Origin: Pholiota molesta
Lineage: Eukaryota > Basidiomycota > Agaricomycetes > Agaricales > Strophariaceae
Direction of reading: 5' to 3'
DNA length: 64,000 bases
NCBI GenBank assembly: GCA_014925825.1
Contig: JACGCK010000017.1
Location: forward strand, 124,001 to 188,000
The position numbers were made by a program, and so were the translations under genes. Position 1 is the stretch's first letter. The number at the start of each line of letters is the position of its first letter. Positions 22,078 to 32,834 of the stretch are shown here, in pieces. Below the pieces are notes generated by a model, which saw only the letters and a program-made list of their open reading frames with translations, was not told the origin of the DNA and ran no database searches.

Positions 22078-24856
22078 ATGCTCAGATTCTCGAAATGTAT
22101 GTCCTTGCCTTGATATTCAAGCAGCGGTGTTACCACTGACACGCACCTCAACCAGCCAGACTCTTGGCCGTGATCTTGGCCACCATCATCTTGCTGACCT
22201 ACGCGCACTGGGTGATTGTCCTTTGCTAAAGCTTTTCACAGTCACAAATGCGATCTTCAGAACTCATACGTGTCTTAGATTGGTTTCTTTAGTGTCCGGT
22301 ATCGCAAAGACGAATGGAGTGATCCCGAGGATTGGACTGCAGATACCCCAAGTTCAACGGCCCCACCAAAACCCACAGAACCTCTTCGCACCCATCCAGA
22401 TACTGCAGGCGACTGGAAAGTGCCGGAAACGAGTGCAACTCTCGAAGCAGACATCGTGAAGCGAGACGAAATCGTGGAAGCTTTCAAGGTACGTGCTTGT
22501 GCCCCATCGTCCTTGATTATCGTCTAACTCAGAGACAAGCACGCATGGTCAGCATACGGTTAGCCTCACGCGCTGCTTATTCGAATATGACAGCCCTCTG
22601 AATTCTATATAGAGCGGGACGCTATGGGCAGCGACGAATATCATCCCATCGCGAGGAAAGGCTCCAATCTGAACCACGAAGGCGGGGTGGGCTTCACCGT
22701 CGTCGATGCCATCGACACGATGCAGATCATGGGCCTGACGGACGAGTATCAAAGAGCCAAAGACTGGATCGCGCAGAATCTGACCTTCGAGCGGGACGGC
22801 AACTTCAATACCTTCGAGGTGCGTGCTTGTCTTCTACTTGTGCTCTTGGAAACTTAGATGGTGTTATGCGATAGACCACCATCCGTGTCCTAGGCGGCCT
22901 CCTCTCGGCGTACCACTTCTCCAACAACGACCCCGTATTCCTAGAGAAAGCCGTAGACCTGGGCGAGCGCCTCCTGACCGCGTTCGACACCCCGTCGGGG
23001 CTACCGCTCTCGGATGTCAACCTAAAGCTGCGTAAGGGTGTGAAGGGCGTGGCGCCCACGAGCACGGCCGAGGCGTCGACGCTGCAGCTCGAGTTCCGCT
23101 ATTTGACTGTGCTGACGGGGAACGAGACGTATTGGCGGAAGGCGGAACATGTGAGTGTTGACCGAGTTTTTGAGTTGTGGAGATGGAGAGGCTGATTCTT
23201 GAGCTGGGCGTTGCGTGTGTGTGGTTCTAGGCTATGAAAGTGATTAGAGATGCGAAGATGCCGGAGATCGTGGTTCCTATTTTTATGAAGCAAGTGCAGC
23301 GCTATCAGAACTTGAAGTGGAATGTTGACCTCTAGTTTTATTTTCTAGTGCCGATACTGGCCAGTTCCAGATATCAGAGATCCGTCTGGGCTCACGAGGG
23401 GATTCTTATTATGAATATTTATTGTGAGTCGCCTTCCAGCGCTTCGCAAATACAATCTGAAGGGATATCACTTCCAAAGGAAACAATATCTGCAAACAGT
23501 CAGTACTCAAACGGAATCGTCCTTCTTCCTAATCAATCTGATTTTGATCCGCAGAACAAAACCGAAAACGTCTACCTTCAAGTACGCTTGCAAAGACCCA
23601 AACCTGATAAAAATGACTGACTATTTCGGAAGATGTACGAAGAAACCATGAAAGCCATCCATACAACCCTCGTGCGCAAAGGCCTCGTCAAAGGCATGAC
23701 ATACACCATCGAGCTTCTCCCAGACCACCGGCCGAAACAGAAAGTGTACGATCATCCTCCCTCCGAAATTGGAAAACAGGTTGACTCATTCATATCTAAA
23801 CCGGTAGAATATGGCGAGAATCGCCCAAGCAGGACCACCTCGTGTGTTTCCTCGGCGGCTCGCTGTTGTTAGGCGCCGCCGCTACAGGGTCCACCGGCAC
23901 CGTGTCCGTCCCCCCGCAGCGCACCGAGCTGACGCCGACGGGGAAGGCGGATTGGGCGCTCGGCGCGGACCTGATCGATACGTGCGTGGACACGTATATG
24001 TCGACTGCGACGTGAGTGCTGCCCCTCTACACCTGGACGTGTGAAAGCTGTTGTTGATTGTGTTGATGTTGCGTTTTTGTGTTTTGTAGGGGCTCTCGCC
24101 CGAGATCGTGTATTTCTGGGATCGAGATGCGGAAGGGAAGGAGAGGGATTGGTACATCAAAGGCAACGAGTACGTCCTTCCCCCTTCCCTAAACGTGTAT
24201 GCCACCCGGGTGTCTGACTCCCCGCAGAAATCGCGCGCGGCCTTCCTACGACGCCCGCTACATCCTGCGGTACGTCCCTCATCACTATGCACGCCCCGTC
24301 CGTGGCGTTTGGATCATTGCTGATTGTTTGGGCAGACCGGAGACCGTAGAGTCTCTGTTCATCGCGTACCGTCTTACGGGGGACGCGAAATATCGGGAGT
24401 CCGGGTGGAGGATCTTCCAAGCGATCCAGAAGTACTGCCGCGTGGACACTGGGGGCTACGCGTCCGTCTTGGACGTGGATAATGTGCACACGGAGAGGAT
24501 TGATAAGATGGAGACGTTCTTTTTGGTACGCAGGCGATGCCTCTTTTTTTCGGTGTGCGGATTCGAGAGCTGATGGTGGTTGCGCATGGGGATTCAGAGC
24601 GAGACGCTGAAGTATTTGTATCTGCTATTCTCGGACGAGAAGGTCGTATCGCTTGACGGTGGGTTACAGCCTAACTTTTTTTTTGTCTCGCGTTTGGAGT
24701 GGTTGGCTGATTCTGTGTATTCATGCTTCAAGAATATGTATTCAACACCGAGGTATGCATGCTCTTACCTTCTGCATGATTGGATTATTGAACATCTCTC
24801 TGTAGGCGCATCCTCTACCGATATTCAGCCCATCGATCAAAACGGCGTCGTTCTAA
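22078..24856 (+). CDS. GH47 class I alpha-1,2-mannosidase, 18 exons, one apparent frameshift
   Basis: The product would trim alpha-1,2-linked mannose from N-glycans in the ER or Golgi as a type II membrane protein (known for the family). Exons: 22078-22096, 22156-22211, 22279-22488, 22540-22558, 22613-22818, 22875-23150, 23231-23289, 23349-23423, 23480-23498, 23555-23581, 23633-23779, 23833-24011, 24090-24169, 24228-24269, 24336-24525, 24598-24658, 24733-24752, 24806-24856. A signal anchor lies at residues 9-25. Family motifs run in order: GGVGFTVVDAIDTM, IRLGSRGDSYYEYLL, DHLVCFLGG, GLSPEIVYF, RPETVESLF and the terminal NTEAHPL, whose Thr binds calcium. The intron after exon 7 is GC-AG. At the exon 12/13 junction the phases disagree by one base: three Gs follow the acceptor where four would keep the frame. 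This is a homopolymer error or a real disabling deletion. About 578 residues if the frame is kept. Confidence 0.85.
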
Positions 24857-25131
24857 GTAGCACTGTGGGTTTGTATCTCGTACCCCCTAGACACCTACTA
24901 GATACATACACTGATGATTCATGTGGCGAGCGGCATTGTATTTTAAGCTCTAAGATACTTTTTCCTCGGGGATACTTCTACAGTGTGTTGTCGCCTGGAA
25001 GACGGGCGTCTGTCGTGCGAGAGAGCACCCGCGAGACATGGACGACTCTGCGAGGAGATATGCAGACCGTCGAAGGCGCTGGTATGCGGCACGAGTAGTA
25101 TCGGAAGGCAGGGTGGCTTTCTGCTTTTTCG
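24857..25131. other. Short intergenic region between convergent genes
   Basis: This lies between the GH47 stop codon and the end of the minus-strand membrane-protein gene. I see no gene or clear element in it. Confidence 0.6.
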
Positions 25132-26025
25132 TTAAGAGATGGCGCGTGACATAGTCGCCATTGTCGCGTTTGCAATGCTGGTACTGGTAGAGGTAGACTG
25201 TGGTGTCTTCGCTTGGTTCGCTAACCAGTGCCGGAATGCGAAGTAGGAAAGACAGGCGATGATAACAGCCAGAGTCGCTATCAGCCTGGTGCCCACCAAG
25301 GATGTTTCTTGTTCAACCTAAGAAGGGTCGTCAAACACAGATGAGTGGAGGATAGAAGAGTGAGGCGTACCACTGAGGTGAACGGTGAAAGGATGGGTAT
25401 GGTGAAATGCGAAGCTCCGATGGCAGACCACCACCGCTCTTGTTGCTTCGACTGCATCAGCAGTGAGTGCCGCGTGTAGTGTGTTGCGAGGTAGATGATG
25501 AGCAGGACGAGGAGCACGATGAGGGCAAGGAGGAACATCTATCCCCTTGGTCAAGGTTCATTTCGCAGAAGTAGAGGGTGATTGGACGAACTAGGAGTCT
25601 TTCTAGGTATGCATGCTTTTCCTTATACTCTTTCGCAAGAGCGCTGAGCTCACGCTGAAACGTTCAATTTCGATTAGCTCGATCGATTTCCGAGGTGCAG
25701 GAGAGGGCTGGAACGTACTGACTTCGCGCTTCATATCATAAGCCGCCCCCATCGTCTGCACCTCCTTCTTATGCGCGTGCTGGGCTTCCAGCAGGGCCTC
25801 CGCCCGCAGCGCGCGCGTGGCCCAGTATTGCTCCGTGGCCGTCAGCGGCCGGGGCTGGGGTGGCTGCTGGACCGAGCCTGTGGCGGTATGTACAGTGCGA
25901 AAGTTGGTGGTGGCTATCGCCATGGTTCTCGAGCTGGACTGGGGGGACATTGGGGGTGTGCTCGGGTCATCTGAGTCGTCTTGAAGAGATTGATTCCAAT
26001 GGGGTTTCTTTAGCACATTTGGCAT
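25132..26025 (-). CDS. Coiled-coil protein with two transmembrane segments, function unknown
   Basis: Four exons join in phase: 25723-26025, 25592-25654, 25371-25538 and 25132-25317. The introns are 53-68 bp and bounded by GTCAGT, GTTCGT and GTACGC donors. The product is 239 residues. Residues 1-60 are polar and rich in Ser, Pro and Gln. A basic, Ala-rich helical stretch follows (about 65-120, with RALRAEALLEAQHAHKKEVQ), probably a coiled coil. The first membrane segment is about 124-141 (FLLALIVLLVLLIIYLATHY) and the second about 190-210 (LIATLAVIIACLSYFAFRHW). The tail is Ser/Thr-rich. The layout suggests an anchored organelle-membrane protein with a cytosolic coiled coil. I do not recognise the family. 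The gene is convergent with GH47 and starts near the tRNA gene. Confidence 0.7.
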
Positions 26026-26141
26026 TGGGATGGGAGCATGAATATTGTTGTAATGGTGTTGGCGTATTGTTCGTGTGCAAATGCAAACAGAGTGGGAAAG
26101 GCAAGATCTTTATTTGGCATGATTGCGCATGATCTACCGTG

Positions 26142-26226
26142 TCCCTCTTAGCTCAGTGGTAGAGCGCGTCACTAGTACACAATCGAGTGTATGACGAGGT
26201 CAGTCGTTCAAGTCGGCTAGCGGGAA
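26142..26226 (+). tRNA. tRNA-Thr (anticodon AGT) with a 13-nt intron
   Basis: The cloverleaf can be drawn directly: acceptor TCCCTCT/AGCGGGA with one mismatch, D arm GCTC-AGTGGTA-GAGC, anticodon stem CGTCA/TGACG around the loop CTAGTA, and T arm AGTCG-TTCAAGT-CGGCT with one G-T pair. The anticodon AGT is followed after position 37 by 13 extra bases, the canonical place for a nuclear tRNA intron. A-box and B-box sequences are present. The acceptor mismatch and the T-A first pair are slightly unusual. Confidence 0.8.
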
Positions 26227-26243
26227 ATGGTCAAAGCAGAATA

Positions 26244-26253
26244 TTTTTTTTTT
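26244..26253 (+). terminator. Pol III terminator (T run)
   Basis: A run of ten T residues begins 17 bp after the tRNA discriminator base, as expected for RNA polymerase III termination. Confidence 0.7.
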
Positions 26254-26520
26254 GTTTTCGACTTTCATACCCTTTCACTTTCTATCATTGGGCCTCTTCC
26301 GGGTCTTCCTACTTATTTGTACCATGAAGATAACAAACTTGTATGTATATGTGAGCAGCGGTGCTGCTTATGCGTTCTGATATTCACGATGGTCTCTTAA
26401 GCTCTTGAAGGTCGCGCATTTTCGCAGACTCAGTGCGTACTAGTGCGCACTGCGCGCGGACGACTCGTCCGTCCGGCATAGTCCGGCTCGTTTGCACGGC
26501 ATAGTTCCACCGGCAATAGA

Positions 26521-28502
26521 ATGTTGTCCAACATGCTTTCAACCACTACGACATGCGACTTTGTCGCCATACCACCAGAGCTGCAGATTCGGATCCTTCG
26601 GAACCTCGATGCGGTATCTCTCACTCGCTGTGCGATGGTAATGCCCTTCTAAAAGTGAACAATCTACGACCAAAGCACTGAATGGACGGACTCACAGACT
26701 TGCGTATATCTGAACGACCTAGTCAAGAACGCGTCCCAGCTAATGTATATCCTTCAGTTGCACTGGGACAGCCTCAAATCCTGTGGAACGGCCCTCCCTA
26801 CCGCCGACGCCATCGCGCGCCTTCTGCAGCGCCGTCGCGCGTGGCTGTCGCTCGCATGGACGGAGCGCGTTACTGCCACCATACCCTTTGGCAGTCTTGT
26901 GGAAGCCTGGGACGTTGTCGGCGGAGCATTGGCTTACGTGGACGAGGGCACGCTTGAAATTATACAGTTGCCTACCGCGGGGAACGATAAGGGGCGTACG
27001 ATTCGACGCGCTTTGGGGTTTACTCCGTGCATTACAATGGACCCGACGCAGGATCTCTTGGTGTTTGTAGAGAATGTCCCAAAGTGAGTGGCAGCGTTCG
27101 TCTTGGTCCGGTTCCACACCAACATTCAGCTGACTTTACTGCCCACCATCTTCAATATTGAATAGCAGATCTTCTGTCGCTCAAATTCACGTTCGCACCA
27201 TATCTAGCGGCGCACCGCATCCGTTGGCATTGCAGAGCTCATTGGAATTCAATGGCGAGAGCATTTTTGAGTATCTTGTTGATGATAGTATGGATCCTGT
27301 TCTACAAATTGCACATAACCTATTGGCGTTTTCTTTTGCGGTGACTAACACGCGAATATTGATATGGGATTGGACTACGTCAGAACTCTTGCTGGTGCGC
27401 GCTATTTTTCCGCCAATCGCTACCCATTTTATAATTCACAAACGCTATAGGACTCTGCGATATCTTTTGACCGTTCATTTACGACATACATGGGCGGATG
27501 TGCAATGAATTTCCTCGATTCCAATCACTTTTTATTCGCCTGCGCAGACGACTCGGGTTCGCTTCGGCTGTACAAGCTCGACCGCTCTGTCTCTGTCGAC
27601 GACTGCCCCGCCATCCACCTTGCCACCCTCCACCTCCCACCGCTACGCGCCGAAAGTGACATCCGCAATATATCCATCCTCACCGGCGCGCTCCAAGCAC
27701 ATCCGCGTGCACACGCGCCGTTCACGGCCGACGACGAGGACCGTCTGCACGTCCTACAGATCCAGTATTTCTGTGGCGACCAGCCCGATTGGTCGGACGA
27801 GGGCCAGCTCGCACTCCTGTTCACGCACCAGCGCGTGCTCACGACGTACATCGCGGAGCACGCGCGCCGCGGCGGGCCCCCGCGCGACGTCCCCTGGGCG
27901 GAGTGGGGCCCGCGCTATACGCGGCTGATCTCCCCGGCGGAGGGGCTGGTCACCAACTACGATAGACGGTCAGTAATTCTATCTGCCCCCGCTGCGGCGT
28001 GATCCCGGGCCCTGCCTGATCATGCACCCCTCTACCCCTTATGCAGATACATTTACGGCCAGCGCGCAGCGTTCCCGTGGGGCGGGCAAGGGGACGCGGG
28101 CATCGACGTCTACGATTTCTCGCTCGCCGCCGTGCGTGCTGCGACGGGCTGCCTCCCGGCGCCGACCGCCGATTCCTGGGCGCTCGCGGAGCCCACGCTG
28201 GCGGGCCCCGCGCATGGGTGCCCGTTTTTCGCGGACGATTTCAGCACGCATCTGCCGTATGTGTGCATCACGCGGGATGTGGAGCTGGACTACGCTCGCG
28301 TCGTGATGTATGCGGACGGCCTGCTCTGTATGAAGGATGTGCAGGTGCGTTTTGTCGTGGTTTCCTTGGTATGCGCACGCCGTCGGGACTTGATTGCATG
28401 GCGCGGTTTTTCATGCAGTGGCGCTGATCTGGGCGGCATTACTGATGTTATCTTTTGTAGACTGACAATGGCTATGGTCTTACACATGTATACACTGTCT
28501 AA
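26521..28502 (+). CDS. F-box protein with a long propeller-like C-terminal region
   Basis: Six exons join in phase: 26521-26637, 26698-27083, 27166-27394, 27451-27968, 28047-28344 and 28461-28502. They give 529 residues. An F-box lies near residues 15-60, reading IPPELQIRILRNLDAVSLTR and continuing across the first intron with CAMTCVYLNDLV. F-box proteins link substrates to Skp1-Cullin ubiquitin ligases (known family role). The remainder contains repeated strand-like motifs (LIWDWTTSELLL, FLFACADDSGSLRLYKL) resembling the WD40-like propellers of many mushroom F-box proteins; this is inference. The last exon encodes only 13 residues. The substrate is unknown. The tRNA gene lies just upstream. 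Confidence 0.75.
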
Positions 28503-28837
28503 CCAGATAGATGGACTTGGTTCAATCGAAAATAACCCAACTTCAATTGAGTATGTGTCCCAATGACATCTTAGTAGGCGCTGCAAAAGTATATTTGCGG
28601 CATATTTTTCCTTTTACCTTCACTTCTCCTCAGATACCAAACATGTTACTCACTGCTTGCTGCACAGCAACTCGCCGAACATCGCGTGCTCCAGGGTATC
28701 TTTTTTATTGCACATTTTTTATTGCATTATTAAATTCTACCTCCACTTGTATAAGTGCTTAGTTGTCAGAGCTACAACTAGATATCAACTTTTCCACAAT
28801 TTACGGATGTCATATAACGGGCGATCGTCACGCTCAT
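28503..28837. other. Intergenic, no feature seen
   Basis: A+T-rich sequence between the F-box gene and the F-box pseudogene. No supportable gene. Confidence 0.6.
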
Positions 28838-29702
28838 GAGCTACACGGTGAACAGGGAAGTGATCGTTGTAGCCTTGATGGCTCTTGCCGCGAGTACCAT
28901 CGTGAGCGACGACTCCTTGGAGATTGTATCCCTCTGCAGAAATGGATCAACAAAAACGTAATGCACCTCAATATCTGCACGAGACGTACTGTGTCCCCCA
29001 AAGGAAGGGACAACATGAAGAATATTTTCTACCATATGAACCTATTGTGCAGCCCAATATCCACTATCTCGAATTCATTGAAACCCATATGTATATTCGA
29101 GCTTTATGGCTTTTGTCATGTCCTTCACTGACGACTCTTGTCCTCACATTTACTCGACAGTTGGTCCAGATGGACCTGATCGTCACGTTTCTGGAGAGGT
29201 CTGGTCCGATGCTCTTTGGAGAGGGTATCGCTTCTGAACGCAAATATAGGTTTCACGAATGATCTCATGAAATTGTATGAAGGAATTCCGACGTTGCAGC
29301 ACCTACACATTGAGTTTCGCCCGGACTACTTATCCGTCACCTGCGTCATCCAATATCTTTGCTCCCCTCGCCGAATTTTCGATTGTCGATGGGCAGAAAA
29401 AGGCGCGATATCTGCCAGCTCTCCGTTCGTTGGCTTTGAAAACGGACTCGATTGACGATTGGACGCTGGTCCCAAGCATCTTTGGCACTCCCACCGCACA
29501 TTCTTCGACAGGTCTGGAATGCCATAGACATGCGCTTGAGGACGTTGCAATTTGTTTGGAAACGAATCTTGATTCAGATTTAGCTTCTATGATCGGTGCC
29601 GGTGAGGAGACGCTGGAGAGTATTGTGCATTTGGGCGAGGCGGGTGTGAAGTGGAAGATACAGTGCCACAACGATATGATCGAGGTGAATGGCAACGGTT
29701 GA
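28838..29702 (+). pseudogene. Decayed F-box/LRR-type gene
   Basis: The pieces SCPSLTTLVLTFTRQLVQMD, FLERSGPML, SLERVSLLNANIGFTNDLMK, IPTLQHLHIEF and LPALRSLALKTDSIDDWTLV, in that order, look like the leucine-rich C-terminal half of a basidiomycete F-box protein. They fall in different frames, with shifts near 29205 and near 29355. Stop codons interrupt the upstream part (about 28970-29140), and no intact F-box motif is seen. The last frame runs open to the stop at 29702. Its neighbours are two F-box genes, consistent with local family expansion and loss. The left boundary is uncertain. Confidence 0.6.
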
Positions 29703-30192
29703 TTTCGATTTGCTAATATGGACGGAACGTAGGTCAAAAGGCTCATGTGCATAGGACTATTGTAAGGGGAATGATAGAATGCCACGATCTCTTGAACAAA
29801 ATTTGCGATTCTAATTCGATTCGATTGGCGATTAACTTGCCAAGATGCAGCCTGTTGCAGCGCGGTTATTGAGGACTGCGTTGGCAAGCGTTGCGTTGCG
29901 AGACTACGAAGCAATTGATGGGGAAAGACCAAGACAAGAGTCTGCGGGTCTTCCAAGGGTCTTCCTACTTATGCGGCACATCATTATAAAGTCCGTCAAA
30001 AGATGATTTGCTCCGTATTGTACGCATCTAATATAAAACAAAAGGCACTCGAGACCCTCTACCTGACGGGAATGCTATACAAATATTACACCCCAATTAA
30101 TTAAAAACCGACGTGCTCTACAAATGACTCGCAATCCTCAGCATGTAAAATCCTATCAATTCCAAGTCCAAAGGCAAACACGATGGCAAAGC
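29703..30192. other. Intergenic, no gene seen
   Basis: Sequence between the F-box pseudogene and the 3' end of the minus-strand F-box gene. A 16-base string GGGTCTTCCTACTTAT (about 29956) also occurs near 26302, upstream of the first F-box gene. Confidence 0.6.
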
Positions 30193-31975
30193 TCATAGTT
30201 CCAGACGACTGCCTCCACTCATCGACGACCGATACCAAAGCCCCTCCCCTGCGTTCTCATCGGAGCGCGCGACGTAGTCCCTGGCGGGCGTCGTGATGAC
30301 TTTCGAAGTGGCCGACGTGTCGAGGGGCCCGAATGTGGTGACGCTCTCCGTGATCTCCTTGTTGACGCGGTAGATGTGTCCGATCGACGGGTTCCCGCTG
30401 CGCCCGCCGCGGTTACTCTCGGAGTCTGCGGAGGCGATGGTGAGGTGCGCGAGGTGCGGCAGGTCGTCTGCGATCCCGAGGAGAGTCCACTATGAGACGA
30501 CGAGGTAAGTGTATGACGGATGGTGTGTTCAGGAGATAGATGGACTCACCACTACATCCTGTTTCTTTGCACGATCGATCTCTGCGGAATTGATATGGAT
30601 CTTGAGTGTTTCCAGATTCGCACACTGCAGCAAACTCGCGCAATTATGTCGCCCGAAGCACCACTTCCCTTCATACTCGGGGGTGATCTCAAGCGCCGCC
30701 AACGAGTCCGCATGTCGTGGAAGAACGGCCTGGTAGAACTGCATGGCGAGGGTATCCGACGCGAGACCGTCGTTCGCCGGCGCGGAGCTCAGCCTGAGCT
30801 TTTGCAGACCAGAATACGCGGCGAGGTAGTCCAGGAACGCGGCCGTGACGCCGTCCGTGGCGATCTCCCGGAGCCAGATGCGCTCCTGGCGCAGCGCGTC
30901 CCAGATCTCGTCGTACGACGCACAGCACGCCGCCGTGCGCGCGACGAGCGCGGCGATCGCGGGGGCGTCGAGGTCGACGGGCGGGCTGCTGCGCGTGTCG
31001 ACGTTGTCGTGCAGGGAGAGCGTGTGCAGGGCATGCAGGTGGGGCAGGGTCGTGGGGTCGAGGCGGACGCCCCAGTTCTGCAGCGTAAGATGCGAGAGTG
31101 CGAGCGGGGAGGTTGGGGGGACGGCGCCGAGTATATCATGCAGTGTCGATAGGTCGCTCCCGTTTGCGCGTCCCTTGAACCCGACGTCGAGATGCGTCAG
31201 TTGCGGAGAGTTCGAGATGAGCGTACGGAGGCCTGCTACGATGTCCGTGCGATAGTCAGCGCAATATCCGGTTATCGTGATCTGGTGCATGTCGGTGAGT
31301 TGTTCCAGTTTCAACGAGGGCGCGGGTGCGCCGCCGAGGGATATTCGCAGCACCTTGAGGAATGGTAGGGATACGAGCGAGTCCATGACCACAATCTGCG
31401 CCCATTCCGGGTCATTGATGCCGATATGCCACCTGCACCGAACTTAACAATCGCGAAACGGCTGCATATAATATAAACACGCACCACACCTCCTGGACCT
31501 TGCTCAGCGACGAGATGGCTTGGCCCAAATACGTGAGGATGCCCCTGTTCGACTGGTGCGCCTCCGCCAACGGGCCCCTGCTCCGCGACCTGGATCCCCG
31601 CGAGCGTTCCACAGAACGCGAGCGCGATCTGGCGCCTAGGTGCGAGTCCGGGCTGAACCCGCGGATCTCAAGCGAGCGCGCGTGGCGCCGGGCCGTGGTC
31701 GTGCGCTCCGCGAGCGCCTCGAGCTGCGCGCAGATGAGGTCCGGCTGGTAGTTGCTGTATTTGATGACGATGTTCGCGAAGAGCTGGTGCTCGACGATGG
31801 CGTTGAGCTGCGTGCATGTGAGCCGCAGGGTCTTTTTGTATGTGCCCTCGAGCTACGAACGGATGTGCATTGTGTATGTAGGAGTGAGTGAGGGATGCGT
31901 GTTGGGAACACGACAACGCACCTGGTCTGTGATTTTCTCGATGAGCTCTGGTGGGAGAGAAAGGAAATCCAACAT
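30193..31975 (-). CDS. F-box/LRR-like protein
   Basis: Four exons join in phase: 31922-31975, 31485-31852, 30550-31432 and 30193-30489. They give 533 residues from the ATG before LDFLSLPPELIEKI. The N-terminal LPPELIEKITDQ plus the following exon (KKTLRLTCTQLNAIVEHQLF) is an F-box. Leucine-rich stretches follow (LVSLPFLKVLRISLG, PQLTHLDVGF, LALSHLTLQNWGV, LHALHTLSLHD, NLETLKIHI, LPHLAHLTIAS) at roughly regular spacing, as in mushroom F-box/LRR proteins that select ubiquitination targets. A Ser/Arg-rich loop lies near residue 100. An in-frame extension upstream of the chosen ATG is possible. Target unknown. Confidence 0.75.
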
Positions 31976-32834
31976 GAGAATGGAAGCAATGTGTGAGAGT
32001 ACAAAGCCGTTTACCTTATGAACGACATGACGAACGGAGCTTGGATGATGTGCTGATCGCCAAGCGAGTGGTAATATCACGACAAGTTCTGGTGGCTTGA
32101 GCGTTGGGGATACGTTGTCGCGTCATCCCGAGAGTCCGAGACATCATCAGACATCGTCCGCCAAGGTGGTCTCCGATTTCAGCCACCTTCCCCAAAGATC
32201 ACTGAATGCTGCACTTTCAATTACGTTTTTCTGTCGAAAAGGAAGGCTAGAGAATTTGGCTGCATGCAAGCTGCGTGAATACCGAAGGTCCGTAGTATGT
32301 TTTCCGGATCTAGTCAAAGTTGTCGTCACGGGGCCGATCGTGCGCTTCGATTGCTACTCATGTCACTGTCAGCTCCGGCACCCGCCCATCTAGAAGAACG
32401 AAATTTATCCATTTGTACCGTTCGCGAACCTAAAGGAAATTAGGAACCGACCAAAAAATATCATACTCTTGTTCAGTATACAAAAGCTTGCATTCGTTTA
32501 TTACGAAGATTCAGGAGCGGGTATTGCATCGAACTTCGAAAGTGGCCACCATGTGTATACTGCTAATAACGAATGGAGTGCAATTGTTATGTTGGTCAGC
32601 GCACATGAGTAGACGCGTTAGAAGGATGGCAGTGAGGTACCAACTTATGTTAAGTCGCGCAGCAGTCAAACTTCGCTTCCTTGAGGTATTATAGCGCCCC
32701 ATCTTCTACTGCTTGAGATAGGCATCCGAAGATCAACTGAATAGTGAGTTTCATCTTGAGATGACGAGTCGTAGGTCGAACGTGCGATGTCGTATTACTT
32801 CGATTCCCTGCACACACTCGATTCGTGCAGGAAT
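31976..32834. other. Intergenic, no gene seen
   Basis: This stretch includes the promoter of the minus-strand F-box gene and the 3' flank of the RCC1-like gene. Reading frames here are short and show no splice-supported structure. Confidence 0.6.

Larger units (their letters stand above)
13753..22907. repeat. Recent 9.15-kb tandem duplication, unit 2
   Basis: This is the second unit of the recent duplication. It runs from exon 6 of the truncated GH47 copy 2 to the same point in exon 6 of the complete gene. Beyond 22922 similarity to the units drops at once, with AACAACGACC in place of CATAACGACC. Confidence 0.9.

Noticed and set aside
24580..25098. Plus-strand frame of 172 codons at the 3' end of GH47
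   Set aside because: It reads through GH47 exons 16-18 and their introns in frames that do not match the conserved NTEAHPL C-terminus.
30520..31255. Plus-strand frames of 136-210 codons opposite the second F-box gene
   Set aside because: They are antisense to a well-supported spliced F-box/LRR gene and have no independent support.
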